Positions 13,307 through 26,700 of a stretch of 64,000 bases of DNA are shown in pieces. A program made the translations under genes and the position numbers. This DNA comes from Rhynochetos jubatus (taxonomy: Eukaryota; Chordata; Aves; Eurypygiformes; Rhynochetidae): assembly GCA_027574665.1 (NCBI GenBank), contig CM050658.1, forward strand, positions 25,751,098 to 25,815,097. The letters are read 5' to 3'. The first letter of the stretch is position 1; each line of letters begins with the position of its first letter. The notes below the pieces were generated by a model, which saw nothing but the letters and a program-made list of their open reading frames with translations, was not told where the DNA came from and searched no databases.

Positions 13307-15439
13307 AAGCCTGCTTGCAACAAATTCAGCAAAATAGATTGAAAAGCTGTAACAACTATCATGCAACTTAATCCTCTCCATTACTTATCACACAGCATTG
13401 CTATTTCTGATTCCATTTCTTCATTTTAATCAATACACCATCAGAAAGGATGTTCATTTTACAGCCTTTGTAATTTCTACAATATAAATCCTGAAGTTAT
13501 TTATCTATACCTTTGATAAATATCTGATAAACATTTTATTGCTTAACAGTAACTGTCATCCTGCCAGATATTTTTCACCTTTTCATATTTGCATAAAGTA
13601 AGCTCTAATTGGTTTGGTAGTTCGTACAACATGTAGCATTTTCTACACTTCTACAATGCAACCATTTATCCAGGGGAAAAAAAAAGCAACAAAAAAAATC
13701 CCATTCATTTATTTTTCTTAGTAACTCCGTATAAATGGCTACTAAAATTAGACGTTATCGGCTCCCCTTACGATAAGAAAAACATAAGCACATACTGAAG
13801 TATTCGTATGAATAACCCAGCTAGACTGCTTCTGTAGTTGGACAGTTTCACATCACTGTGGTACTTACTAATCGTCTCCGCATGTCTTCTCTTTGAAACA
13901 TTGTTCTATTGCTGAGCTATAACAAACAAACCGTGTATGGCTGACTATGCTACTGCACTAACCATTACAAGTTGGCCCTTTTCCATTTTGTTTGTTAAAA
14001 TCTTCATTAGTCATGTGGAAAGCTACTAAGCCATACAGAATCTAAAAATGTTACAAAAACGTACGGAAGTGTTTAGGAGTGAAAACAATCCAGTGAAGAA
14101 TTTATGTTTCTTAGCCACAGGACTATAATGCATTTTATATAACAAGATTAAATTAATAAGAAAGTGGTCTCTTACCCCTAAGTAATGAGCTGTCCTCCTA
14201 TAATAGGAATATGCAAACACCTTAGCCAGGAATTTATGGATTCATGGCAAAAATCATTCCCTTCACACAAAAAACTAAGGTAAGTGTATTTTATCTTTAT
14301 TTTTTAAAGTCTTAAAAATAACTATTCTATTTTACTGTGCAAATTTTAGACATATTTACAATATACTCTGCCTAGTAGAGTTACATCAGTTATTAATTTA
14401 GTCCAAAAATTGAATCAAATTAATATTCTAAATAGAAACCAAACAAACATAACCCACTTCACTGAAATATTAGCAATAACAAATCACTGAACATAAACGC
14501 TGAAGTTTTCATGTGAATAAGGAAAAAGCCAGCTTGGCAGCACAGAAAAGAACAGCAAGTACAAGTATTTAGACAGAACTACTGCTGCACCAAAATAAAT
14601 TCGCAATTCTCAAGGCTGAAAGACCCATGCAGCTAATAATTTTTAAACAGCACAAGAAAAAATCTCCAGGGGACCAGCAGGTAGAAAAAGGTGTATGTGT
14701 TGTGTTCAATTAAAATATTTCAAAAAGAGGAAAAGCTACACAGTAAAATCTTAATTTTGAAGACTCTAAATTGAAAGGGGTTACGTAAATTAAACAGAGC
14801 CAGTCCCAGATTTTGGGACAGCCTCGTGGCTCTCTGGAATAGGACTACACCATTTCATATGGCTGAACAGCTCCCTTAAAAAGTTTCACAGCTCCCAAGG
14901 ATACAGAAAAACACCAACCTACTTATTTATAGCAATATTTGCATGTTTCTATGTTATTTCTATAGCCACTGGGCTGCTTACAATTCCCCAAATCTAGTGT
15001 GTGTGTGGGAGACACTTGTCTTTAGAATCGATGTAAAATACGTGGAACAAGGAGTAACCCTAAGAATTGCAAGGTATAGTACAAATTGCAAACCTCTCAG
15101 ACGTGCCAATAAGCTTGGGTCACAGTGCATACGGAGTCGTATATAAGGTAACAGTACAACTGCTAAAAGCAACCACAGACATAAAAGAATTAGGATGTGT
15201 TGACAAGAGGAACTCAAGTTTAAAGTATTTCCCCGCAGCCCACACTGGAGGAAACCCACTCCTTTTAAATTCTGTAAATAGCCTGTTTTCACTACAGCAT
15301 CCATCAGTGATATTTAGACACAGTGATGACCTCAGGCTCTAGCACAGTGAATTAACATGAGAGAAAAAAAATTTAAATATTTTGGTTGTGTATTTATTGG
15401 CATTTGGGCTCATTTAAATACTACTTGAATAACAATTAT

Positions 15440-15730
15440 CTTTCTCAGCTGAGCAGAGCATCAGGTTGGCAGACTGTACTTCACTTCTCAAAGTGACAAT
15501 TAACCTTGATATCAGTCTGCAAAGTGCTCTGTGCTGGCAGCAGAATAAAATTATCATTATCTTATAAATCATAAAGATTCTACTAAAACTGAGATAGCTG
15601 TCATTCCCTCAGCTATTTGCATTCAGCAAGGAGCAAAGCAGGTTGTTGCAGAACTCCTTAAAAATGCGTCATCCTACAGCCATTGCATTGTAGGCTTTTT
15701 TTTGTGGCTACCTTAAAGTGTATGCAACAC
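15440..15730. promoter_or_regulatory. Possible conserved non-coding element
   Basis: The block runs from the CAGCTGAGCAGAGC region to the GCATTGTAGG region. It has dense, non-repetitive motifs: an E-box CAGCTG, AAAGTGACAATTAACC, CATTATCTTATAAATCATAAA and AATGCGTCATCC. It stands out against its A/T-rich flanks and is not a repeat I know. Conservation is inferred, not measured. Confidence 0.3.
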
Positions 15731-16204
15731 ATATGCCAAAATAGTCACAGTTAATACACATTATTAATTAAATATCTCTCAGGGAGGTTTGTAATGCAGG
15801 AGGTCATTATACTTGAATCATGAATTTAAATCTGATTTACACTACAGTAATTCCAGACTCAAATGAGATTTTCGAGTTGATTATGTGATGCCTATCAGCT
15901 AGACAGTTTCCCATCCCAGCGATATTTGTGATCACCCAATCTTATTCTTTGAAGACTACAGTTTACAAATTTACAAACACCCTAAGAATTCATTTAATAT
16001 TAGATCAAAAATCAAAATAGTTCTCTTGCATTGACGTCTAATTGCTGTGTGATAGACTGTTGAGCAACATGCTCAGAAAAACAGGATTATTGTAGTTGTG
16101 CCCACAACAGCCCACTGAAATGCCATATTAAGTAGACGCTTCTTCCCTTCTAGGCAGCCCAGACGTGGAAGGAAGGGAAAGAAGAAAATTGAGTCACATT
16201 CTCT

Positions 16205-16480
16205 AAAAATATCCCACCTTCAAACGTGCAATGACGTGACTGTGAAAATGTTTACAGCCATTTTTGATATGACACTTCACTTTTGTAATGTGTGCACTGT
16301 GTGTCAAAGTGTTTTACTGTTCCTGCTGCTACCGACAGGACATTGCTGTGAATAAGACATGGCAGCGAAGCGAGCCCTCTTTTAGAGATATTGTTATAGA
16401 CTGACAGGTCTTATTTTGTCGATAACAGAACACAAATAAGACGAACAGCTAATTATGGGGGGCTGTTGGACTTTTTCTCC
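16205..16480. promoter_or_regulatory. Possible conserved non-coding element with CRE-like and homeodomain motifs
   Basis: The block contains AATGACGTGAC (CRE-like, about 16230-16240), GTGTGTCAAAGTG, GCAGCGAAGCGAGCC, GATATTGTTATAGACTGAC and GCTAATTATGG (homeodomain-type, about 16449-16459). It keeps several CpGs in an AT-rich intron. It has no open frame of note and no repeat identity. Function is inferred. Confidence 0.35.
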
Positions 16481-17145
16481 TATCACCAGACCTGGCTACT
16501 TTCTCTGAGCCAAACTATAGCAGATTTTATACAAGTACCTCAGGAAAGGGAGAGGCAAGACGAAGAACCTGCTCTTTGTACACAAAGCACAAAGCGAATC
16601 CAGAGTTTTTGGCAAGCAGCGTGGCAGATCACATGCAGGAGATAGATAAAAGAAACCACAGTTGTGTTTCTGACCCAGCCAGCAAAATCAGTCCTCTGGG
16701 ATGGGAGAGGTGCAGTTCCAGAAAGTGCATTCCTACAATGTATTCTGAATGATTAAGCCTGATGATGCTTGCTGCAGAAAAATGAACTTACTCCAATATA
16801 ACATGGATCAAGGTTAACACTTAGCCAGCAATCAAAAGCCAGACACTCTTCCATAAAAAGTCCAGTCAAGAATGCCGTTCTTTTCAAGCTATCCAACAAA
16901 ATCTGAAATAACAGGAACAGTCCATTTTCATGCTAGAGACTCAGTCAAAATTCCTGTGTAACGTTCAAGCCCAATTAACACTAGCCAACAGCTTAACCTA
17001 GAACACTTAACGAATCCCATCCATGGTTACTTTATGTTCCTGCAAAAGACAGCACTGCATTTACCATAACAGTTCTGAAAACAGTTTTCCTGTGAACCCA
17101 CCCTGGCTGCAAGCCCCCAGTTTGAAACTTGGGGTTTGTTGGTGG

Positions 17146-17172
17146 TTTTTTTTTTTTGCCTTTTTTTTTTTA
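17146..17172. repeat. Double T-run
   Basis: Two runs of 11 or more T bases are separated by GCC. Confidence 0.85.
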
Positions 17173-17501
17173 TCCCTGGTTTACAACCCTAGATTCCACA
17201 GTTATGAGCTTAGCAATCAATTATTCGTATCAACAAATCTGAAATTGCATGCTAGGCAGACATCTAATTTTACAATTAAAAACTCCTCTGAAAATTAAAT
17301 GCGCTACTCACATTCCATCCATCCCCTTTTGAATGGTTATAACTTGCCTAATTTTATAGGTAATACATACATTTATCCTATTTAGGCTAACTAAGATATT
17401 GAATAGTGAGACTGTACAGCATTTTTAAATTCTCTGGATCACATCTATGGTAAAACAGAAGTTGACACCACACAGTTATTCTGAGTGTGTTGTAATTATC
17501 T

Positions 17502-17546
17502 TAAAAAAACAACCAAACAACCAGACAAACAAACAACCCCCCCCCT
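17502..17546. repeat. A/C-rich tract with C9 run
   Basis: AAAC/AACC units end in nine or so C bases. This is low-complexity sequence. Confidence 0.8.
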
Positions 17547-18130
17547 ATTTAGCTCAGACATATAAAGTCCTAAACACTGCCTTCTTATGTATAAATAGAC
17601 TAATAATAAATTACTGTAATAAAACACTTACTTGACATTTTAGAATTAGAACACCTTCAAATGTAAAATAAATCCAATCTGTTAGTACAAGTTTATATGC
17701 ATTACCCACATAATTATGATTGATTCAGAGGATACCATACTGGTGTAATAGAGAGAAAAGTATTTCCTTTGGCAATTTTGAAGTTAGAATAAGAAGGATA
17801 ATAATCTCTATTAGATTTATGATGTATATTTTCAGTAGTGATTACTGTCAATAGCTCCCAAACAAAAGTTAAATCAAACCAGCAGCTAACCTTGTAAAAA
17901 TAAAAAACCATCCTCCCCCCAAAACCAACCTAAACTAAAAATTTGGCAATAATTTTGAAATAATTAAATTATTTGCTATTTCTCCACTGAACAACAATAT
18001 TATTTTCTGACAAAGAAAATCCATTAGGAAAAGTCACTGCAGAATTCTATACAAAAAGACTGTCTACAGACACACAATCCAGAACAAATGCCTTTAAAAG
18101 CTCTAAATTTCATAAAGGCTACACTAAATT

Positions 18131-18187
18131 CAAAAAAACCCACAAAAAACCAAACAAAACCCAACCCAAAACAAGGCCAAAACACTT
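18131..18187. repeat. A/C-rich low-complexity tract
   Basis: Runs of A are interrupted by C and CC. It is similar in style to the tracts at 5114, 19276 and 37928. Confidence 0.8.
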
Positions 18188-19275
18188 AAACTAGAAAAGA
18201 AAACTTGAGAACTTAAAGCTTTAAGTTGTCAGCCATGTCAAGTGTTACTCTTAAGAGTAATTGCTGTAACTGTGTACCGCTTATTCTTCAAATATAACTC
18301 AATCTCCTAAATTAAGTGCAAACCCTTATATTTCAGTCTTAGCTACACAGTCACCATCTTGGCCTCCACAATATTTACAACATTAAAAGGCTGAAAGTGT
18401 CAAGAAAGCATATTATCACTCACCTATAGCCTTCCCTAGGCACAGTATGCATCTCAAGTTAATAAAGGCCACAAATATGGCTTTTGTGCTGAGCAGACAG
18501 TAAATTATGTATTTAATTACATAATTTTCTCTAAAAAAACAGAAACAGTTGGCTCTCTGCTATTTTTGTTAACATTAATCAGAGGAAACTTCAGATTCTG
18601 GCACAAATTTGACTATCATATAAAAGGTAATATTTAAAATACATAATGCCTTACCACACAAACACGAGCTGCCATATGCGAAGCACTGCTAAGCATGGTT
18701 TCTATTAAGCCGATACACATATCGTGTAGTAACTGGCTTCTTTCCAAGCAACATGGAACTGTTTAAAAAACCCTGTTTAATCCAATTCCACAGCTTTGAA
18801 ACAAAAATAAAGTGCTGCAAGAACTGTTAAAATGAAAAATTAAAGGCATGTAAATAAGTGGAAAAAAAAAAATTGCCAGGGAAAATGAAAACAAAGATTA
18901 TTTCAAGTAGATATCTTAATTGTAATTAGCAACATTTGGCATGTGTTATGATACGATTCAAAGCTGCAGCCGATTAGACACCCCAAAAAGCTTGTAACAA
19001 AGCTGCAAATGTGTAACTACAGCATAAATAAGTTTTATTGCACACCAAGAAAACAGCACCCAGATCAATTTCATACTTTGTTTCCGAAACACTGTAAAGC
19101 ACGCTCTGTTACTAGTTCATGACTTTTTAGATGTAAACTGCAGCTTTTCTGCCAGGAGACTTTGGAAAACAATTTCATTAATTTCAGACTATTAATTGCA
19201 AATCTGTACACATTCCATGTATACCAAGAATGAAAGATAAGTTAGAGCACTGCCTCAGACTGTCATGACTATGTA

Positions 19276-19338
19276 AAATCAAAACAAAACCAGCAACAAC
19301 AACAAAAAGCCAAAACAAACAAAAAACTCAACAAAAGA
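19276..19338. repeat. A/C-rich tract with CAA repeats
   Basis: AACAACAAC-type and CAAAAC units make up most of the tract. It may be an eroded A-rich tail. Confidence 0.8.
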
Positions 19339-19776
19339 ATAAAGTGCATAAGTTAACAGCTGTTAAAAAGCTGTAGAATTGTGGTATCAGAATGGAGAAA
19401 GTTAGATTTTGGAAATCTATTTTTAAAAAGAGAAAGGAAAACTTTTTTCTTTGGAAGGAATAAGAGGTACACAATTGCATTCAGGAAATAACATGCACTT
19501 ATCAGATGCTTTTTTAAAGTTTTCTTAAGACTAAATAATTTTTAAGCATTACATAGAAGATTAGAGTTTAAATTCTGATCAAATGTGGGTGTACTGAAGA
19601 CAACAGCATTAGGTACTTCTGAGATTGTGCCATTTATTTAAGGAAACAAATACTTCATTATCAGCAATGCTGTCAGTCTCAAACAACATACAAAATAACT
19701 TCCATTTTCCCCATTCATTCAATAATGAGTAATTTACTAAAGGGTAATGAGTTGCTAATAAAAGCATGCTTCTTAC

Positions 19777-19909
19777 ACAATTATCATGAAATGGCAATGA
19801 CTGCTTCTTCATTGCAATAGTACCTGCTACAGTCTCACTTTCAAATAACTCTGCTCTATCAAATCTCTGTGAAGAAATTGATCCTTGCGTAGTTTTCACA
19901 CAAGTTCGT
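19777..19909 (-). other. Candidate cryptic or alternative exon in UBE2E2 intron 3
   Basis: On the minus strand a very strong acceptor (a long T-rich tract, then TTCTATATGTAG) precedes a 133 bp segment ending at TGT|GTAAGA (donor at 19776). The segment is open in one frame throughout and starts RTCVKTTQGSISSQRF; the window includes FDRAELFESETVAG. That open frame is the one exon 3 would supply (AG|A CGA). An inner donor GCAG|GTACTA at 19823 is also possible. Inclusion would not keep the phase of the next UBE2E2 exon, so it would end the normal protein. I do not recognise the peptide. It could equally be a chance open stretch with good splice signals. Confidence 0.3.
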
Positions 19910-20515
19910 CTACATATAGAAAGAAAATAGGAAAAAAAAAACAACCCAAACACAGAAATAGCTAGCTACATTTGAAAACAAACTAAATTTAAAATTTAAA
20001 TATTTAGATATTTCTTTGCAAAATCTCCTAACAATGATGCAAAGTCTCAGCCAATGTGGTTTTGTTTCCCTTGCTGGCAAGGAACAACTGTTTATTAACA
20101 CACTTATTTTAGGGTTTGTTGGGGGGAGAGCTTTTTTTGCTGTTTTATGAGGGCTGAATTGAGGAGATTACAAAGACATGCACATATAATATCAGTTCTG
20201 TGTTATATACCAAACTCAGACTCGCAAGGAAAAACAAAACCAAAACAAACGACTTTGTTTAGCTATGTAGGAGAGGGCAAAAGAAATGTCTATGGAAGAT
20301 AGTCTGAAAAATTCTGGAGCAGAAAGCATTGGGGACTGCTCTTGTACTTCCTAGGAGACTGACTTACAAAGACGAGCTGCAACTCGATATGAAACCACTG
20401 GAAGAAAACGTCTCTGTTCAGAATTCCCCACACTAAAATCATCAAAGTGTTTCTTTTTACCCTTGTTATAGTCCTCCGCTCCATCTTACCCACACTTGCA
20501 ATTTAAACTAGAGCT

Positions 20516-20788
20516 TTACTGATCTCGTACACTAAGCACATTGCACATACCAAGGATCCCTTCTATGTCCATCACAGGCTCCTTTTTGGGCACTTTTCTG
20601 CCCTTTCCTGCTTCAAGGAATGTGTGATCGTCAGGACATCCATGGAATGTGCCCTGACCTTCCAAATCTGCACTCACACAGTGCTTGCTGAAGTTCTCTA
20701 ATATTACTTTCTGTTTTCTTTTCCTCCTGGGAGAGAAGTTGTCATCATTCGAAAACTGGGAGAACTGGCAGAAACCATGTGGGGGCAT
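20516..20788 (-). other. Unrecognised 90-codon open frame with a basic motif
   Basis: The frame starts ATG at 20786-20788 and ends TAA at 20516-20518. It carries NDDNFSPRRKRKQKV near residues 14-28, which resembles a nuclear localisation signal, then a mixed acidic/basic stretch with RKVPKKEPVMDIEGIL. I do not recognise the family and see no splice site or poly(A) that would define a gene. It lies 0.6 kb upstream, in minus-strand sense, of the candidate exon at 19777-19909. It may be a decayed retrocopy or chance. Confidence 0.15.
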
Positions 20789-23700
20789 TGTTATGCTGGG
20801 AGGTATTAATGGGTGTTGTCAGCCAGTTCCTTACTCCACCACCAGTGAGCGGAGTTGCCAGTCCTGGCAAGCAGCCAGCAGCAGGCTCCCTACTGCCTTT
20901 TTTTATTGTTTTCCCCTCTCATCTTCGTGAAAGTTGCTAAGGTTTCTAGCCACCGGTGCCCACAATACATCCTGAAGCTTTTGAGTGCTGCCTCTAATCA
21001 ATCCTAAAATCACCCCACGACCGCAAACAGTAATGGAATCAAGTAGATATTCAGAATTCAGTTTGTTCAATGAAAAAAAAAAGTTCAGTGCTGTCTGATT
21101 TTCCATATCAAACATGCATTTTCAAAGATACCAGATCACTGAAGAAACATCAGCTGTATTTTACGTGGCCTTCCAAGTACCCTGCATCTTGATACATGGA
21201 AGACCCGCGAAAAGAAACATCTGTGCATTATTTTTTAAAAACAGATCCTTTGTAAACAATATGACATTGAAAGGTCTAGAGTCACTCTTACAGAGAAAAT
21301 AGATATTTAAAAAAAAATGTTTTACTACACTTACATGCTTCAGACTTTGAAGCAAAAGTGACACTGTCCTGCACTGTCTCAAAAGAAAATAGCTAAAGGA
21401 ATTAAAAGATTACATATTAAAAGGTAACCTGACACTTTTCATCCATGGCACTTCGAGGTACCAAAGTAATAAACCAAAAAACCCCACCAATTATAAAAAA
21501 CAGGCAAGCTAACTCAAGCGATAGAATATAGTAAAGTTGCTATTATAAAACATAATCCCAGCACGATCATTAAATTGCCTGGTTTTGGGACATGCTGCTT
21601 TTGAAGCAGAAAGGGAATCAAAACTAAAAAATAAAGCAGTTGCAATAAGCACTCAAAGACATTTTACATCATTCTTATCCTCAAATGAATGTCAGTGTAT
21701 CGCAGATTTAAACCCACATTAATATCAACTGCTTCTATGCGTATCTCTTTGATTAACTTTTGCTATTTGCTGTAAATTCTTCAGAGGCCTAGCCAGGCAA
21801 AGTTACATACAATTTTCTGTGTCACATTTTCTCTAGAAGGTTATAGAAAACTAGCAGCAGATCAAACTAAGATTATACAGGCAGAAGGTAAACTCCATGG
21901 GTAACATAATGTAACGGGAAGAGAGCCCAGATTCATACCAAGGAAGCTAGAAATGTTTGTGAGGAAAACGTTCAAAGACAGCATTCCCTATTCTGCTTTT
22001 CATCCTGCTCGTGCATTAGCATCACATGCATTGTACTCATGTGCCTATGGCAACAGACTGATGCATCCCTAACTCAAACAATCAAAATCACTGATCACAG
22101 TTCCTTTTAAAATAAAAATACAGGCTGCTCGATCTTGAGGATTTTTTTCCACTTGAATTTTGTGTTTAGGTCCTCCTTCGATGAAATCCCTCTGAGGAGA
22201 AATAGGATCAAGTCTTTCTTTAGCCAGGGGAGTCACTATACTCCCATACTCCTGCTAAGTGATACAACCACCATGAGTATGATACTGATCACCCTTTGCA
22301 CTTGCAGAGTTTTATGAAGGAACCAGCAAATAAAGACCCATCGTTCTGTGCCTGTGCTGCCCTAAAGTTGCTTCTTTGGTTACAGAGCACAGAAGCACCT
22401 CACTGAAGTAGCCTGTGTGTTCTGCACAAGAGTAAAAAGAACTCAACATGCACCTAAAGGTAGTGAAATAGGTAGTGGACATGACCTAAGCAGAGGCAAC
22501 GTTATTGAGCAAGTGCTTAATGCTGACAAAACCATGAAGTAAACTCACTGTGCAAGCTAAAGGAGATTAACCAAAAGAGATGCAAATCTAGACTGAGCAA
22601 ATTGCATTAAAACCAGAATCCTTTCAGCACCCAAAAGGAATCGTTTTTGCATTTGGAGAAGGCAACACTCTGCATTCTCTAAACATTTTCACATTTATTC
22701 AAATATTTTAAGGAAACATATAACCAAGATTATTCAGACACACCCCCAAGTCAGTCAATGTTGTGAGCATATATATGCTCTAAAAAACTGTAAGGTATCT
22801 CCATTGGAAAGCTATGCCAGTGTCTCACATGCTCAGGTGTGTGCACATATAGGGGAGAGGGGAAGACTTCCTTAAGGAGTTTCTCGAGCAAGAGGGAAGG
22901 ATGGAGACCAAAGTAGGCCAGGGCAGCACAATAGATATTTGCTGTACACACTGCTGTGGGTCCCTACAACCTCTATCTCTCTGCAAAGCTGACAGTCTTC
23001 TCCCTCCCAGTCTTCCCATGCAATTGTGCTAACATTTGTTTTCTGCTCCTGACACTTGTGCCAGCTCCTTTGCTTTAAAGTTGCACTAGGCAAGAGTTTA
23101 AACAAATGGCCTCGAGAACAATAACTTAACATTGATGCAATTCACATAATCCCTTAGAGTTGTGAAGATCACGGCCCCGTAATTTCAGCAAAAGCTGAGC
23201 CAGAATGATATTGAACAGGAACATCGGACTCCATACAGTCATGAACAGTGCAAGAGACATCCATGAGGCATGCTGATCTCCCTCCCTAAGCCGAGCTGAA
23301 TAATATAACATTCCACTTGGCTCTTCTCTATATCACCACCTCCCACTCACCTCTCCCTGCCCTCCCCTCCCCCCGCCCCCCAAAAAAGGTGGTTTAAGTC
23401 TTTTCAGTGTGATTAGTTTTCACAAGCAAAATACTAGGATCAGATATGTTGGTTGTTTCTCAATATCACAGAAAGTATAGGAAGCAAGGAATTAATGTAA
23501 TGATTGCAAACTAATAGAAGAGTTAAGGCTACATGCACGGTTTTGAATTGATTGCTTTGGAACAGGAACCGGTCAATTTGCCCACTAAGCTGCACAGTTC
23601 TCCAAAGTAAATTTCTGTGCCTCAAGCATCACCCATATTGCTACAGGGAAAAAGAAGTAAAATATATACACATAAAAGGAATAGCAGTAGATACACAGAA

Positions 23701-26700
23701 GATAGAATAATGGTGACAAATATGCTAGAAAACATCAAAAGAAAACACAAAGAGGAAGAGAGGGAACAACAGTGACTTAATATGAAAATTTTCAGCAGTT
23801 GCTCCAAGTGCTGTCCACAGAGGGCTCCTATTCGCTTTGTGCTGGCTCTCTTTGTTTCCAGCTGCTAAGTTCACATTGAAAAAAGCTAAAAATACATTAA
23901 TACTTTCCAAATACTATTTTTCCATGTAAGCAATCGGTATAAGTTGCCACAGAGATGTTGTTCTCTTGCCAGTGAGAAGGGAAATAGTATGCAGTGCTGA
24001 CAATGGTAATTGTATTCTACGAAACCTATTGTCTTGGACAAGATGCAGTCCAAAATAGGGGAAATCTTGAAAACGCATTAGTTTAACTACAAGAATTCCC
24101 AACTATTCCCTTCTTCCAGCAAGGCAATATATGAAAATTATACTTAAAGATGAGGTTTTTAATCAGCCGTGAGAAAAGGTATACTCCGCACTGCTCAGAG
24201 GTATAATATGGGCAACGTCTAGCAATCAAGCTTTGGTATTTCAATGAGGAGGAAAAAAAAGAGAAGAGCGGCAAATGTCTAGGTATACTGTCTCCTGACA
24301 AACTAAAATTTCAGAATGCTGCAGATTTAAAATACAAATGTACCTACTTAGCATTCAGGACTCTCCCAGACAGTAAATTCAGCTCTTTACAAAGGCAAAG
24401 GGTGGACACAACACATACCAAAAACCATCCAGTTCTTTCTGTTAAATATGAAGTGTAACAGGTTTATACATGACATGCCTTCCACCAAAAATAGCAATGA
24501 TTACACTGCTCAACTCCCACACACCCCCCAGCTTGACTTTTTGACACTTAGAAGATTATACAGCCTCAGTCCTGAGGAATGATCCAAAGTTTGGGGAGTC
24601 AAGAGGACATTTTCCACTGCAACTACGGAATATGAAATACAGCAATACCTGGGATGGGGCAGGCAACTCCGATTCCTTATAACATGAAATCTCCTCTTAA
24701 AACCAAACGTGACAGATTTTTTAGGAACTCTGAAATCCACAGCTTTCCACAGTTTTGGAAAGATCTTGCAAGTCACAGCAGTGATAATCTGCCAATTACA
24801 AGACACATGTGTGAGCAAGACCTTTTTTGTCTTCCAGACAAACAAGAAGATTATACAGCCTATTCCCTTTGTGGGGATGAGGCAGGGCAAGCATTAAGAT
24901 TGCAGCTGCTGCAGAAGTGGAAGCTGCAGCTCCCTTGGAGCTTATACTGCCTGTGTAGCCTAGCATGCCATTAAGTGATGCTACTGTACTACAGATACCT
25001 TTCCATTTTGGGTTTTTTCCTGAATGAGACAAACCTGAAGCCTTGGTCTGCTGCAGTTAATGGAATATCTTACAACATTCCACTCAAGTTCCACTTCAGC
25101 TCAATATCCTGCCTATCAGAAGTTCCTAAATAACTACTTAGAGAGCATTCTTGAATAATACAACTTTCCTTCACATCTGTGATGCTTAGTTTTGAGATTT
25201 ATCACACTCTTATTGCCCAATCATGATTTATTTTTCATACAGAGACAGGGAAGGTACGCTGGAATCACAGCCGTTTCAAGTAGCCTGTGTCTGTAAGGAA
25301 CTTGTTTTTATGAAATGTTTTTTTAATAGAAAAATCTAACACCTCTTATAACAATGATCTACATTTCACTAAAAACAAGAAAGGACATATGAATACTTTA
25401 GGGTAAGATGTACTATACTATAGCTTGGCTTTCTTCATTATGCTGAAGAATCATGTCTGGCCGATGTGTTTATTTTGTAATGTTTAACTATAATAGAAAA
25501 TAGATGGAAGTTCAAATGAAAACACTGTTTAGACTATGTCAACAGAGCATAAAACTAAATGAAGTGATTCGGTATTGACTATAAAAACATATTTGCTAAT
25601 AGTAAAGCTACTAATGATTATCTATCAAGATCGCAACATGAAATAATTCTGCATCTCGAGAACTGTGTTAAAGCAGCAGACACACGAAGCTAGATGTAAT
25701 TTTTTTGACTTTGCAAAACAGCATCATGCTGTGCACTTTATTGCTATTTTATCATTAGTGTAAATAATTAAAAAAACCCACAACCACCCAGGAAATCTCC
25801 AGCTCACTTTTTTTTTTTTTAAATTGCAAGTCACCAAAGGGCTTTCCACTAAGACAGCCATTGCTCACTTTACACTTGCTAGCAAGAGAAAAATCAAATA
25901 ACAGTATCTTGTCTACTGACACAACTGTGTTGTTACAAAGGCAAGGATTCAGAAAACTAGAACAAATGACACTGCTGTAAAAACTATGAGCCTTTTAGAC
26001 TCAGTTCAAAGACTTATGCATTCTTCTACAACAGATTGAAGTTTTATATTCATCTCAGCAAATCAATCCACTAATAGGCATCAGTCATCAACACCTAAGT
26101 AAAGATTTGCCATTTGAAATAGCTTTGATGTGATTGAAGACTCGCACACAGTCATAAGTGTGACAGAACACCTTAGCTATTAAAATGTTTTATCTAGCAA
26201 AGAACTGTTCATCCTAATTGACTGAAATACTCTTTGAACACTATTATTGCAAGACCACTACACAGTGCTTTAGTACACAGCCACTTGACTTGTATCTTGA
26301 GATCCAGCTCAACCACATCAAATCTTGTTAGAATATTTTCTTACACGTACTTTTGTCAAGAGACCAAAACAATAAAGCTGACTGTCATTTTTACTACCAG
26401 TTGCTTAGTTAATTCGATACTGAAACGTACTGGGATTCATTATAAAAGCTGCATGCAATCAGCCATTTCTATCAATCTTTCATTTTACTGCAGTAATAGA
26501 ATGAATCCTACTAACCACATCAGTTGAAATAGGTTGGCAGGACTGGATGGAAGCTATTCCTCTGCACTGAGCCCGACCTCTCCTTGCGAGAGGTGGGGTA
26601 GCAGGGGCTCCTTTAAAAGAAGCGCTGTGCAGCCCTGGCCCAGCTCCAGTGCTGACCATATGTCAAGCCGACAGATAAGAAGCTGGAGACAGCTATCTGA

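Larger units (their letters stand above)
12276..19776. other. Intron 3 stretch without genes
   Basis: This is AT-rich intron sequence. It contains a 16 bp tandem duplication (12555-12586), T-rich runs (13261-13306, 17146-17172), A/C-rich patches (17502-17546, 18131-18187, 19276-19338) and two conserved-looking blocks (15440-15730, 16205-16480). No exon or transposon was recognised. Confidence 0.7.

Noticed and set aside
24510..24974. Overlapping frames of 106-126 codons on both strands
   Set aside because: Two opposite-strand frames overlap in intron sequence and neither peptide is recognisable.
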